Shown: positions 26,886 through 35,108 of the stretch, one piece after another
Numbering within the stretch: the first letter of the stretch is position 1
How the letters are laid out: each line of letters opens with the position of its first letter
Origin: Paraburkholderia edwinii
Lineage (GTDB): Bacteria; Pseudomonadota; Gammaproteobacteria; Burkholderiales; Burkholderiaceae
Reading direction: 5' to 3'
DNA length: 64,000 nt
NCBI RefSeq assembly: GCF_019428685.1
Contig: NZ_CP080095.1
Location: 930,001-994,000, forward strand
The notes under the pieces: generated by a model
Told to the model about the DNA's origin: nothing
The model's input: the letters and a program-made list of their open reading frames with translations, nothing else
Database searches by the model: none
Program-made: the position numbers and the translations under genes

Positions 26886-26916
26886 AAAAAAGGGCGTGCC
26901 CGCAACGGGCACGCCT
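26886..26916 (-). terminator. Intrinsic terminator reading leftward
   Basis: On the minus strand AGGCGTGCCCG-TTG-CGGGCACGCCC forms an 11-bp GC-rich stem (one G-T pair) with a triloop, followed by six T residues. On the plus strand there is only an A-run before it, so it does not terminate maeB. It ends the candidate small RNA. Confidence 0.9.
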
Positions 26917-27038
26917 AGGGTGAGCAGGGGATCGATTCACCCAAAAAAGGCCGGATGCTGGCATTCCGTTTTGCGGATCGCCGGGGGCAAGGAGGCATGA
27001 GGTACTGCCCCGCATCTCGCCTTGGTTGAATTTTATCT
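26886..27038 (-). ncRNA. Candidate small regulatory RNA (about 150 nt)
   Basis: Predicted from a matched promoter (27045-27073) and intrinsic terminator (26886-26916) on the minus strand, with no annotated gene between. The transcript would start near 27038. GGGGCA and TGCCCC near 27010 and 26985 can pair, leaving a 16-nt loop that contains CCUCC, able to pair with a Shine-Dalgarno sequence. A second stem (CCGG...CCGG with inner CCG-CAAAA-CGG) precedes a T6 stretch at 26942-26947 that could be an earlier termination site. A 27-codon frame starting ATGCCTCC lies inside but lacks a ribosome binding site. It does not resemble 6S, 4.5S or tmRNA. Confidence 0.6.
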
Positions 27039-27044
27039 TGTTCG

Positions 27045-27073
27045 AGATAAGTCCCGCTGTAAAGAGTTGTCAA
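27045..27073 (-). promoter_or_regulatory. Strong sigma-70 promoter for the candidate small RNA
   Basis: On the minus strand TTGACA (27073-27068), a 17-bp spacer and TTATCT (27050-27045). A perfect -35 and near-consensus -10 with ideal spacing; the best promoter I found in the window. Confidence 0.75.
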
Positions 27074-27256
27074 GAAAGGCGCACAGGGCGGAATGCGCGA
27101 CGAATGGGCGAGATGCAAGGTTCATTTCTGCTCGCGGGCCGCTTCGTCTAAAACCTTTCATTTTCCGAACGAGCGTTGCTTCCGGGGTCCATTAGCGATA
27201 CCCTTACGACTTTCATGGTCGTCAAACTCGTGATCTAACAGCGGGAACCCTGATTC

Positions 27257-27670
27257 ATGGCACGCAGGTGGCTTCGCAACGGCGTGCTGGTCGCCGTCCT
27301 GTCGGTCGGCGGTCTGTGCAGCGGTTTTGCGCCCGGCGCCGCGTCTGTGGCCTTCGGCCGCGACGTCACCGTACCGGGCAGCACTGACACCGTCGCGGTA
27401 GCGCAGTTGCCGCCGGAAGCAGTCAAAACGTTGAACTTGATTGCAGCGGGCGGGCCTTACCCGTATGAGAAGGATGGCGTCGTATTCGGCAATCGCGAGC
27501 GGTTGCTGCCACCGCGCCAGCGGGGCTATTACCACGAATACACCGTTCCCACGCCGCGCGCGCATAACCGCGGAGCGCGTCGCATCGTCTGCGGTGGTCC
27601 GCTAAGGCGAACCGACAACTGTTTTTACAGCGACGATCACTACGCCAGTTTTAATCGCATCATTGAATGA
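27257..27670 (+). CDS. Secreted guanyl-specific ribonuclease (barnase/RNase Sa family)
   Basis: 137 residues, ATG start. Signal peptide about 1-34 (RRWLRNGVLVAVLSVGGLCSG). The mature part has LPPEAVKTLNLIAAGGPYPYEKDGVVFGNRE, HEYTVPTPRAHNRGARRIVCGG and CFYSDDHYASFNRI, the barnase/N1/T1 fold. Glu94, Arg108 or Arg109 and His128 fit the Glu-Arg-His catalytic triad; Cys112 and Cys122 could form a disulfide. It would cleave RNA after guanosine outside the cytoplasm or in a rival cell. The barstar gene follows immediately and protects the producer. Confidence 0.88.
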   Translation: MARRWLRNGVLVAVLSVGGLCSGFAPGAASVAFGRDVTVPGSTDTVAVAQLPPEAVKTLNLIAAGGPYPYEKDGVVFGNRERLLPPRQRGYYHEYTVPTPRAHNRGARRIVCGGPLRRTDNCFYSDDHYASFNRIIE

Positions 27671-27686
27671 CATCGGGACATACGGC

Positions 27687-28253
27687 ATGAGCGACAACAT
27701 TTACGCGCACGACCGCAAAGTCGCGAGGGATCTTTTTGCACCCGGTAACGGCAATCTTTTCCAGCGCGTCATGCAGATGCGCGAGGCCGGAGAAGGTCAG
27801 GGCGGCCCGGTCGGGCCCGAAGCCGGTACGGCGCATTCATCGAACGAGGATTCCATGAGTCTTTTTGCGACCGTACGACCGAATATCGTACAGTCGATTC
27901 GCGCCTTCCGCGTCCAGGATCTGGCCGACGAAGCACAGAAGCTCGGCCAGCATTTTCTGTTTGCCTGCTGCGGCAATGCGCAGAGCAAACAGGAGGTGAT
28001 GGAAACCATTGCGACGTCCTTCCTGTTTCCGAAGCATTTCGGCAAGAATTACGACGCCTTGTACGACTGCCTGACCGATCTTGTCGCGAAGGCCGGAACG
28101 CAACCGGGCTTTGTGATCGTGCTCGAGGCGCTGCCGGTCGCGACGAAGTTCGATAAGGAAGCGCGCGAGACGCTGCTCGACGTGTTCCGCGAGGCGGCGG
28201 AGTTCTGGGCCGAGCGCAAGGTCGCGTTCAGGGTGTTTTACTCGTTCGCGTGA
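27687..28253 (+). CDS. Barstar-family ribonuclease inhibitor
   Basis: 188 residues if translated from the ATG at 27687. A TTG at 27663 overlapping the RNase gene and an ATG at 27855 (GAGG upstream, giving 132 residues) are alternatives. The barstar domain is at the C-terminus: HFLFACCGNAQSKQEVMETIA, FPKHFGKNYDALYDCLTDL (the FGxNxDALxDxLT helix that plugs the barnase active site) and GFVIVLEALPVATKF. The first 56 residues (DLFAPGNGNLFQRVMQMREAG) are unusual for barstar and may be disordered. Cytoplasmic immunity partner of the preceding nuclease. Confidence 0.88.
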   Translation: MSDNIYAHDRKVARDLFAPGNGNLFQRVMQMREAGEGQGGPVGPEAGTAHSSNEDSMSLFATVRPNIVQSIRAFRVQDLADEAQKLGQHFLFACCGNAQSKQEVMETIATSFLFPKHFGKNYDALYDCLTDLVAKAGTQPGFVIVLEALPVATKFDKEARETLLDVFREAAEFWAERKVAFRVFYSFA

Positions 28254-28304
28254 ATGGATCGAGCGCGCGGCGCACCGGCTCTCGCGATTGCTTCGTAAGA
28301 TAAG

Positions 28305-28340
28305 AAAAGGCTTGCCGATCAAAGATTGGCGAGCCTTTTT
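28305..28340. terminator. Bidirectional intrinsic terminator between barstar and rsmE
   Basis: AAAAGGCTTGCCGATC and GATTGGCGAGCCTTTTT pair around AAA (two G-T pairs), with A and T runs at the ends. It serves the convergent barstar and rsmE genes. Confidence 0.85.
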
Positions 28341-28380
28341 CGCTTTGTGCTGTCGGGGTGCTCAATCGCAGTAGAACGGT

Positions 28381-29121
28381 TTACCAGCCACCCCATCGCG
28401 CAGCCAGCGCGGACAACACCGCAATTCCTGCCGTTTCGGTACGCAATACACGCGGACCGAGCCCTACGGCGGTGAAGCCGTGGCTCGTTGCTGCCGCTTC
28501 TTCCGCGGCCGAAAATCCGCCTTCAGGGCCAATCAGCACCAACGCGCGCCGTTTCGGCGGTTCATGCGTCAGCGCCGAAAACGGGACGCTCGCGCGCGGC
28601 GACAGCAGGAGCCGCAACTCGCCGTCTTCCGGTTCTTTCGGCATCGAGCCGAGCCATGTCGCGAGTTCGCGCGTCGGCAGCACTTCCGGCAGGCGATTGC
28701 GCCCGCATTGCTCGCACGACGCCTGCACGATGCGCTGCCAGTGCACCTGGCGCCGCTGCGCGCGTTCGCCGGAGAGGCGCACGACACTGCGCGTGGTGGT
28801 GAGCGGCGCGAATGCCGATGCGCCGAGTTCCACCGCCTTCTCGATCAGCCAGTCCATCTTGTCGCTGCCCGCAATGCCCTGCGCGAGCGTCAGGTGGTAG
28901 GGCGGTTCCGCTTCGGCATCTCGAAAATCGCCGATGCGCACCGTCGAGCCGCGCCGTTCCATTTCGACGACTTCCGCGCCGTATTCGCCGCCCGTTCCGT
29001 TGAAGAGCGTGATCGTATCGCCGGGCTGCAGGCGCAACACCTGAACATGTCGATTGACGTCATCAGGCAGGGCGACGACGTCGCCGGACGTCAGCGCGAT
29101 CCCGACGAAAAAGCGGGGCAT
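28381..29121 (-). CDS. rsmE: 16S rRNA (uracil-1498-N3)-methyltransferase
   Basis: 246 residues from the ATG at 29121 (MPRFFVGIAL, the family start); an ATG five codons upstream is also in frame, but GAGAA lies 9 nt before 29121. Methylates U1498 of 16S rRNA using AdoMet. N-terminal PUA-like part (NRHVQVLRLQPGDTITLFNG) and a C-terminal SPOUT domain with LTLAQGIAGSDKMDWLIEKAVELGAS, LIGPEGGFSAAEEAAA and LGPRVLRTETAGIAVLS (the knot). Confidence 0.94.
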   Translation of the reverse strand: MPRFFVGIALTSGDVVALPDDVNRHVQVLRLQPGDTITLFNGTGGEYGAEVVEMERRGSTVRIGDFRDAEAEPPYHLTLAQGIAGSDKMDWLIEKAVELGASAFAPLTTTRSVVRLSGERAQRRQVHWQRIVQASCEQCGRNRLPEVLPTRELATWLGSMPKEPEDGELRLLLSPRASVPFSALTHEPPKRRALVLIGPEGGFSAAEEAAATSHGFTAVGLGPRVLRTETAGIAVLSALAARWGGW

Positions 29122-29140
29122 AAGCGAAGTTCTCATTGAT

Positions 29141-29554
29141 TTACGACAGATGGCGCGCCAGCGCCCAGCGGTAGCCGTCAGGATCTTCGATTTGCGCGAA
29201 GCGGTCGCCCCAGAACTGATCTTGCGGCTCGCTCAACGATTTCGCGCCGGCGGCCATGGCGCGGGCAAATACCGCATCGACGTCGTCGACGTATAGGTAG
29301 AAAGACTGCGGTGCGATGGCGTTCGCGCTTTTCGGCGTCTTCGCCTTCGAGCCGAATGCGCCTTCCGGCGCGAACATCACGATCAGCTGATCCTGATAGG
29401 TCATCTCGACATGCATCAGGGCGCCGTCGTCGTGCACGCTGTCGCGCACGTGAAAGCCGAGTGCGGTTTCGTAGAAGGCGATCGCCATGCGTGCATCGCG
29501 GACCGTCAGATACGGGGTGAGCCACGGCACTCCGGCTGGGCGTGGGGAAGTCAT
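29141..29554 (-). CDS. Glyoxalase/bleomycin-resistance (VOC) family protein
   Basis: 137 residues with AGGAG before the ATG. PhnB-like VOC fold: WLTPYLTVRDARMAIAFYETALGF, HVEMTYQDQLIVMFAPEGAF, SFYLYVDDVDAVFARAMAAGAKSLSEPQDQFWGDRFAQIEDPDGYRWALA. The closing FWGDR...DPDGYxW motif is typical of the YdfG/PhnB-like group. Substrate unknown. Twenty bases separate it from rsmE on the same strand. Confidence 0.85.
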   Translation of the reverse strand: MTSPRPAGVPWLTPYLTVRDARMAIAFYETALGFHVRDSVHDDGALMHVEMTYQDQLIVMFAPEGAFGSKAKTPKSANAIAPQSFYLYVDDVDAVFARAMAAGAKSLSEPQDQFWGDRFAQIEDPDGYRWALARHLS

Positions 29555-29675
29555 CGAGCTCTCCTGAAGCTTGGGGCGGTCCGATCGTCGCCGTGTGCCC
29601 GGGCTGCCGGAAGTTTCGCCGCTGGGCCGGATGCGGATCGCGGCGACGGATGGAGCCGGGCATTGTGCATGTCTG

Positions 29676-30590
29676 TCATGGCGACGGCTTTAAGAATCGG
29701 CCTAGTTTATCGCGCACGGCATGCGGTGCGGCGAACAGCGCGGCGTGCAGTGCCGCATCGTAAAAACGCAGCCCATGCAAACCGCGTTGCACGAGGCGCG
29801 CGGCAAGCTCAGGTTCGGCGAGCGAAGCGGGGTCGAGCGTGTCGCTTGCGATGGCCATCATCCACAGCGAACCGTAGAGCGGCACGTACGCGGCAAGCGG
29901 GCGGACGATCGCGAAGGCCTGCTGCAAATTCGCCAATAGCGCCGTGACGCGCGCCGCGTGAAAGTACGGCGACCCCAGATGCAGCGAGAGCGCGGCTTGC
30001 GGCGCGAGAATGCGTTTCAGGTCTGCGAAGAAGGCTGGCGTGTAGAGGCCTGCGGCGGGCGAATCGGGCGGCGTCAGGTCGAAGACGACAAGATCGAACA
30101 GATCGCACGGCATCGGCATTTCGCCCGGAGCGAGTGCCGCATGTTGCGCAACGCAGCGCGCGACATATTTCGCGGCATCGCCGATCACGAGTTCGACACG
30201 CGGGTCCTCAAATGCGCCGCCGTGCACGTCGGGCAGATGTTCGCGCGTGAGCCGCACGACTTCGTCGTCGAGTTCCGCCACGACGATCCGCTCGATGCTC
30301 GCGTACCTGAGCAACTGTTTTGCCGCGCCGCCATCGCCACCGCCGAGCACGAGCGCCGCGCGCGGCGCCGGATGCGCGAGCGCGGCCGGGTGCGTCATGC
30401 ATTCGTGATAGATGAATTCGTCGCCGGCCGACGTCATCGGCTGTCCGTCGAGCGTGAAGAGACGGCCGAGCTGCGGCGTGTCCCACACCTCGATGCGCTG
30501 ATGCGGCGAATCGACGCGCGCGAGCTGGCGCGCATTCGGAAAACCGTAGACCGCATCGGGCGCGGGCTCGAACAGTAGCGAAACGCTCAC
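29676..30590 (-). CDS. speE: Spermidine synthase-like polyamine aminopropyltransferase
   Basis: 304 residues, GTG start. AdoMet-dependent fold: RIEVWDTPQLGRLFTLDGQPM, DEFIYHECMTHPAAL, VLGGGDGGAAKQLLRY (binding Gly motif), VVAELDDEVVRLTREHLP, DLVVFDLTPPDSPAAGLYTPAFF (catalytic Asp) and GSLWMMAIASD. It is a little longer than typical SpeE. A TATAAT on the minus strand (30637-30642) gives a plausible start site about 40 nt upstream. No speD neighbour, so the aminopropyl acceptor is not certain. Confidence 0.88.
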   Translation of the reverse strand: MSVSLLFEPAPDAVYGFPNARQLARVDSPHQRIEVWDTPQLGRLFTLDGQPMTSAGDEFIYHECMTHPAALAHPAPRAALVLGGGDGGAAKQLLRYASIERIVVAELDDEVVRLTREHLPDVHGGAFEDPRVELVIGDAAKYVARCVAQHAALAPGEMPMPCDLFDLVVFDLTPPDSPAAGLYTPAFFADLKRILAPQAALSLHLGSPYFHAARVTALLANLQQAFAIVRPLAAYVPLYGSLWMMAIASDTLDPASLAEPELAARLVQRGLHGLRFYDAALHAALFAAPHAVRDKLGRFLKPSP

Positions 30591-30636
30591 GGAGCAGCGG
30601 TGCGCGGGTGAGGCGCGTCAAGTTGGCGATGCGCCG

Positions 30637-30642
30637 ATTATA
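30637..30642 (-). promoter_or_regulatory. Candidate -10 element for speE
   Basis: TATAAT on the minus strand, about 47 bp before the GTG of speE. The upstream -35 region is weak. Confidence 0.45.
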
Positions 30643-30792
30643 AAGGCCGAAGAGCCACGCAACGCCCCGCCGGCAAGGGGGACAAAGCCGATCCTCTGTT
30701 AGAATATTCCGCTTTCAGCCGCATCCGATTGCCTGGTCGTACCGCGTCACTGGCGCCTGGTTTCGTCTCCTGCTGGCGCTTCCTGAATCTGG

Positions 30793-30833
30793 CCGATGAA
30801 GTTGGCCAGTCAAGTTGCCCGATGAAGTTGCCC
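30793..30833. repeat. Direct repeat in the tkt leader
   Basis: ccgatgaagttggcc (30793-30807) and ccgatgaagttgccc (30819-30833) are a 15-bp direct repeat with one mismatch and a 26-bp period, with a partial copy (caagttgccc) between. The region 30591-30935 also holds a TAGAAT (30700-30705) that may be the tkt -10; otherwise I see nothing in it. Confidence 0.5.
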
Positions 30834-30935
30834 AATGTTGTCTCTGGAGCGCGTTGACCGAGGTTCACTGGCCGCCAGGCTTTCCGGACCCTCCGCCCGC
30901 GCCTCGCTTTTTGGACTCGTTCTCCGGATCTACAC

Positions 30936-32963
30936 ATGACGACCTCTCCCGCCCCGACCTCCCAGATGGCCAACGCGATTCGCGCGCTGGCGATGGATGC
31001 TGTTCAGAAGGCGAATTCAGGCCACCCCGGCATGCCGATGGGCATGGCGGAAATCGCCGTCGCGCTGTGGTCGCGCCATCTGCGTCATAACCCGACGAAT
31101 CCGCACTGGGCGGACCGCGACCGCTTCGTGCTGTCGAACGGGCACGGCTCGATGCTGCTGTACTCGCTGCTGCATCTGACCGGTTACGACCTGCCGATGG
31201 AAGAGCTCAAGAACTTCCGTCAACTGCATTCGAAGACGCCGGGCCACCCCGAGTACGGCATGACCGCGGGCGTCGAGACCACCACGGGCCCGCTCGGCCA
31301 GGGCCTCGCGAATTCGGTCGGTATGGCGCTTGCGGAGGCGTTGCTGGCGGAAGAATTCAACAAGCCGGACGCGAAGATCGTCGATCACCACACGTATGTG
31401 TTCCTCGGCGACGGCTGTCTGATGGAAGGCATTTCGCACGAAGCCTGTTCGTTCGCCGGCACGCTGAAGCTGAACAAGCTGATCTGCTTCTACGACGACA
31501 ACGGCATTTCGATCGACGGCGAAGTGGTCAACTGGTTCCACGACGATACGCCGAAGCGTTTCGAAGCTTATGGCTGGAACGTGATTCCGAACGTCAAGGG
31601 CGACGACGTCGAAGCGGTCGATGCGGCGATCAGGAAAGCGAAACAGTCGGACAAGCCGACGCTGATCTGCTGCAAGACGGTGATCGGCGAAGGCGCGCCG
31701 CATAAAGCCGGTTCGCACGACGCGCACGGTGCGCCGCTCGGCGCCGACGAAATCGCGGCCACGCGCGCGAATATCGGCTGGACCGCGGAGCCGTTCGTGA
31801 TTCCGCAGGACGTCTACGCCGCGTGGGATGCGAAGGAATCGGGCGCGAGCGTCGAAGGCGAATGGAACAAGCGTTTCGCCGCCTACAAGGCGAAGTATCC
31901 GACGGAAGCCGTCGAATTCGAACGCCGGATGTCCGGCAAGCTGCCCACCGACTGGGCGCAAAAGGCGCAGGCGATCATCGCCGGCGCGAACGAGCGCAAG
32001 GAAACGGTTGCGACGCGCAAGGCTTCGCAGCAAACCATCGAAGGTCTGGCCGCGGCGCTGCCGGAACTGCTCGGCGGCTCGGCCGACCTGACGGGCTCGA
32101 ACCTCACGAACTGGAAGGCGTCGAAAGCGGTGCGCGCGCGCAAGGAAGGCGCGAGCGGCATCCAGTGGGGCAACCACGTGAACTATGGCGTGCGCGAGTT
32201 CGGCATGAGCGGCGCGCTGAACGGCATCACGGTGCACGGCGGCTATAAGGCATTCGGCGGCACGTTCCTGACGTTCTCCGACTACAGCCGCAACGCGCTG
32301 CGCGTCGCCGCACTGATGAAGGCGCCGAGCATTTTCGTGTTCACGCACGATTCGATCGGTCTCGGCGAAGACGGTCCGACGCACCAGTCGGTCGAACACG
32401 TCGCGAGCTTGCGTCTGATTCCGCATATGACGGTGTGGCGTCCCGCTGATACCGTTGAAACGGCGGTGTCGTGGACGCAGTCGATCGAGCACAAGGGCCC
32501 GTCCTGCCTGATCTTCAGCCGGCAGAACCTGCAGTTCTCGGAGCGCACCGATGCGCAGATCGCGAATATCGCGAAGGGCGGCTACGTGCTGCGCGACTGG
32601 AGCGACGACGTGCCCGCGCGCAAGGTAATCCTGATCGCGACAGGCTCGGAAGTGGAACTCGCGATGAAGGCGGTCGAGCCGCTCGCACGCGAAGGGATCG
32701 CGGCGCGTGTCGTGTCGATGCCGTCCACTAATGTGTTCGACCGTCAGGACGCCGCGTATCGCGAGCGCGTGTTGCCGGCAGGCGTGCGGCGCGTCGCGAT
32801 CGAAGCGGGCGTGACCGAGTTCTGGCGCAAGTATGTGGGCCTCGAGGGCGGCGTCGTCGGTATCGACACGTTCGGCGAGTCGGCGCCCGCCGGTGCGCTG
32901 TTCAAGCATTTCGGCTTTACCGTCGAGAAGGTAGTGGAGACGGCGAAAGCCGCGCTCGGCTGA
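30936..32963 (+). CDS. tkt: Transketolase
   Basis: 675 residues. Thiamine-diphosphate enzyme of the pentose-phosphate and Calvin cycles. [87 protein letters not shown] with [10 protein letters not shown] (ThDP and metal binding), then the central domain with [10 protein letters not shown] and [15 protein letters not shown], and the C-terminal domain with [11 protein letters not shown] and STFVDFG-equivalent [10 protein letters not shown]. It is followed by gap, a common pairing in beta-proteobacteria (with pgk elsewhere). Confidence 0.96.
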   Translation: MTTSPAPTSQMANAIRALAMDAVQKANSGHPGMPMGMAEIAVALWSRHLRHNPTNPHWADRDRFVLSNGHGSMLLYSLLHLTGYDLPMEELKNFRQLHSKTPGHPEYGMTAGVETTTGPLGQGLANSVGMALAEALLAEEFNKPDAKIVDHHTYVFLGDGCLMEGISHEACSFAGTLKLNKLICFYDDNGISIDGEVVNWFHDDTPKRFEAYGWNVIPNVKGDDVEAVDAAIRKAKQSDKPTLICCKTVIGEGAPHKAGSHDAHGAPLGADEIAATRANIGWTAEPFVIPQDVYAAWDAKESGASVEGEWNKRFAAYKAKYPTEAVEFERRMSGKLPTDWAQKAQAIIAGANERKETVATRKASQQTIEGLAAALPELLGGSADLTGSNLTNWKASKAVRARKEGASGIQWGNHVNYGVREFGMSGALNGITVHGGYKAFGGTFLTFSDYSRNALRVAALMKAPSIFVFTHDSIGLGEDGPTHQSVEHVASLRLIPHMTVWRPADTVETAVSWTQSIEHKGPSCLIFSRQNLQFSERTDAQIANIAKGGYVLRDWSDDVPARKVILIATGSEVELAMKAVEPLAREGIAARVVSMPSTNVFDRQDAAYRERVLPAGVRRVAIEAGVTEFWRKYVGLEGGVVGIDTFGESAPAGALFKHFGFTVEKVVETAKAALG

Positions 32964-33059
32964 CGCGCATGGGCGCCGCCGCGCTGCGAGCGAAGCGGCG
33001 CGCGCGGCGCAGTCCGCAGCCGCAACGTGCAGATTTTTTTTAGTCACCAGGAGAGAGCA

Positions 33060-34070
33060 ATGACGATTCGCGTCGCAATCAACGGCTATGGCCGGATTGG
33101 CCGGAACACGCTGCGTGCGTTCTACGAGAACGGCAAGAAGCACGACCTGCAGATCGTGGCGATCAACGACCTCGGCGATGCCAACACCAACGCGCATCTG
33201 ACCCAGTACGACACCGCGCACGGTCGCTTCCCGGGCGAAGTGAAGGTGGACGGCGAGAACCTCGTCGTGAACGGCGACAAGATCCGCGTGCTCGCGAACC
33301 GCAACCCGGCTGAACTGCCGTGGGGCGACCTCGGCGTTGACGTCGTGATGGAGTGCACGGGCTTTTTCACGACGAAGGAAAAGGCGAGCGCGCATCTGAA
33401 GGGCGGCGCGAAGAAGGTGATTATCTCGGCGCCGGGCGGCAAGGACGTTGACGCGACGATCGTCTACGGCGTGAATCACAACACGCTGAAGGCCGCGCAC
33501 ACGGTGATCTCGAACGCATCGTGCACGACGAACTGCCTGGCGCCGCTGGTCAAGCCGCTGAGCGACAAGATCGGCCTCGAAAACGGCCTGATGACGACGA
33601 TTCACGCCTACACGAACGACCAGGTGCTGACCGACGTCTATCACGAAGATCTGCGCCGCGCGCGCTCGGCGACGCACAGCCAGATCCCGACCAAGACCGG
33701 CGCCGCATCGGCGATCGGTCTCGTGCTGCCGGAACTGGCTGGCAAGCTCGACGGCTACGCGATTCGCGTCCCGACCATCAACGTGTCGATCGTCGATCTG
33801 TCGTTTATCGCGAAGCGCGATACGACGGTCGATGAAGTCAACGCGATCATGAAGGAAGCGTCGGAAGGCGCGTTGAAGGGCATTCTCGGCTACAACACGG
33901 CGCCGCTCGTGTCGATCGACTTCAACCACAACCCGGCTTCGTCGACGTTCGATGCGACGCTCACGAAGGTGTCGGGTCGTCTCGTGAAGGTGTCGAGCTG
34001 GTACGACAACGAGTGGGGCTTCTCGAACCGCATGCTCGATACGGCGGTGGCGTTCGCGAACGCGAAGTAA
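33060..34070 (+). CDS. gap: Glyceraldehyde-3-phosphate dehydrogenase (type I)
   Basis: 336 residues from the ATG at 33060 (CAGGAGAG upstream). [18 protein letters not shown] (NAD fold), [31 protein letters not shown] (catalytic Cys), [38 protein letters not shown] and [13 protein letters not shown]. Central glycolysis/gluconeogenesis. It would consume glyceraldehyde-3-phosphate produced by the DgoA and Entner-Doudoroff routes encoded nearby. Separated from tkt by 96 bp that end in a T-run and a good ribosome binding site. Confidence 0.97.
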   Translation: MTIRVAINGYGRIGRNTLRAFYENGKKHDLQIVAINDLGDANTNAHLTQYDTAHGRFPGEVKVDGENLVVNGDKIRVLANRNPAELPWGDLGVDVVMECTGFFTTKEKASAHLKGGAKKVIISAPGGKDVDATIVYGVNHNTLKAAHTVISNASCTTNCLAPLVKPLSDKIGLENGLMTTIHAYTNDQVLTDVYHEDLRRARSATHSQIPTKTGAASAIGLVLPELAGKLDGYAIRVPTINVSIVDLSFIAKRDTTVDEVNAIMKEASEGALKGILGYNTAPLVSIDFNHNPASSTFDATLTKVSGRLVKVSSWYDNEWGFSNRMLDTAVAFANAK

Positions 34071-34130
34071 GAAGCGCGAAATAAGGAACGCGAATAACGT
34101 ACGCTGAATAAAGCGTCGCGTTGCTCGAAG

Positions 34131-34163
34131 AAGGCTGTCCTGTTATTTAGGGCAGCCTTTTTT
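34131..34163 (+). terminator. Intrinsic terminator after gap
   Basis: AAGGCTGTCC and GGGCAGCCTT pair (one T-G pair) around a 9-nt loop and lead into a T-run that touches the stop codon of the convergent GntR gene. Confidence 0.88.
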
Positions 34164-34854
34164 ATTTTTGCGGCGTCGGAAAATAGACGCCCGCGCGCTG
34201 CGCCGCATTGGCGATGTGCGTTTCGATCGCGTTGCCAGCCGCGGCTGAATCGCGCGCCTTGAGCGCGTCGAGAATCGCGCGATGCTCGTGATACGTCGAT
34301 AACACCAGTTCGCGTCGATAGAACGGCATGCGCTGGCTTTCCTTCATGATGTCCGCGCTGCTGCGCAGGACCGTCTCAATCGCCGCATTACCGGCGATAT
34401 TCACGATACGCATGTGAAATTCGAAGTCGAGCTGCGCGGCTTCGTCGAGTTCGTTTGCCGTCAGCGCCGCTTGCAGGGCGGCGATGTTGTCCTCGAACCA
34501 GACGATGTCGTCCTCGCTGATCGCGAGCGCCGCCATGCGCGCGGCAAAGCCTTCAAGCGCGTAGCGCATCTGGTAGGTGTCGGGCAGCGAGGTCTGGTCG
34601 GCGAAACGCCACGGGTGCGCGCTCGATGCCTTCGTGCTTTGCACGTAGACGCCTTTGCCCGCGCGAATCGCCAGCAGCCCGAGTGCCTCGAGTGTGGTCA
34701 GCGCTTCGCGTAGCGACGCGCGGCTGATCGATAACTCTTCGGAAAGCTGACGTTGTGCGGGCAGCAAACTGCCGACGGGATAAACGCCGCCTTCGATCCG
34801 TTCGCGGATCGTGGCGATGGCGGCGTCGGTGACGGTGTGCGGAGCGTTCTTCAT
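34162..34854 (-). CDS. GntR/FadR-family transcriptional regulator
   Basis: 230 residues from the ATG at 34854 (MKNAPHTVTD); the frame continues upstream through the operator, which argues against longer starts. Winged helix: IRERIEGGVYPVGSLLPAQR, QLSEELSISRASLREALTTLEALGL, IRAGKGVYVQ. The FCD effector domain follows, with YQMRYALEGFAARMAAL, DFEFHMRIVNIAGN (metal-binding His/Asp) and STYHEHRAILDALKARD (His). FCD domains bind carboxylic acids such as dicarboxylates or ureidoglycolate. Divergent from a dctA-alc-allA cluster, with matched palindromes upstream of both transcripts, so it probably represses both. Confidence 0.9.
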   Translation of the reverse strand: MKNAPHTVTDAAIATIRERIEGGVYPVGSLLPAQRQLSEELSISRASLREALTTLEALGLLAIRAGKGVYVQSTKASSAHPWRFADQTSLPDTYQMRYALEGFAARMAALAISEDDIVWFEDNIAALQAALTANELDEAAQLDFEFHMRIVNIAGNAAIETVLRSSADIMKESQRMPFYRRELVLSTYHEHRAILDALKARDSAAAGNAIETHIANAAQRAGVYFPTPQK

Positions 34855-34873
34855 GATTGGGCAGACTCGAGCG

Positions 34874-34884
34874 TGGTCTGACCA
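34874..34884. promoter_or_regulatory. GntR-type operator O1 (autoregulatory)
   Basis: TGGTC-T-GACCA, a perfect 5-bp palindrome with one central base, 20 bp upstream of the regulator's ATG. It shares its core with O2 at 35045-35061 and matches the TGGTNxxACCA-type sites known for FadR-subfamily GntR proteins. Confidence 0.65.
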
Positions 34885-35003
34885 GCATTGTAGTCGCGAT
34901 TTCTTCGGCTGCACCGGCTCGAGGCGTAAACGCACGGCCGTGCACGGGCGAGTGATCAAAAAGAGTGCCTGAAATTCACGGGTAAACACGGTCCCTAACT
35001 TCC

Positions 35004-35032
35004 TTGACTCGACTATATCGGCTTCCTACTAT
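35004..35032 (+). promoter_or_regulatory. Predicted sigma-70 promoter of dctA
   Basis: TTGACT, a 17-bp spacer and TACTAT. The start site would be near 35039, just before operator O2. Confidence 0.65.
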
Positions 35033-35044
35033 CCGCCATAACAG

Positions 35045-35061
35045 TACTGGTCGGACCAGTA
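35045..35061. promoter_or_regulatory. GntR-type operator O2
   Basis: TACTGGTC-G-GACCAGTA, a perfect 17-bp palindrome centred about 14 bp after the predicted dctA start site, a good position for repression. The core TGGTC-N-GACCA equals O1. Confidence 0.75.
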
Positions 35062-35108
35062 TGAACAGAAGTCGATTCGTCGCAGCAATCCGTAACCGGG
35101 AGAAAGCC

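Noticed and set aside
24450..26912. Open frame of 820 codons antisense to maeB
   Set aside because: Same codon-bias shadow; no motif, no ribosome binding site.
26915..27118. Small minus-strand frame (67 codons; 27 codons from an inner ATG) in the maeB-RNase gap
   Set aside because: No ribosome binding site, overlaps the promoter and stem-loops of the candidate small RNA, and the peptide has no order. A dual-function RNA cannot be fully excluded.
31017..33929. Open frame of 970 codons antisense to tkt and gap
   Set aside because: Crosses two convergent essential gene models; composition shadow only.
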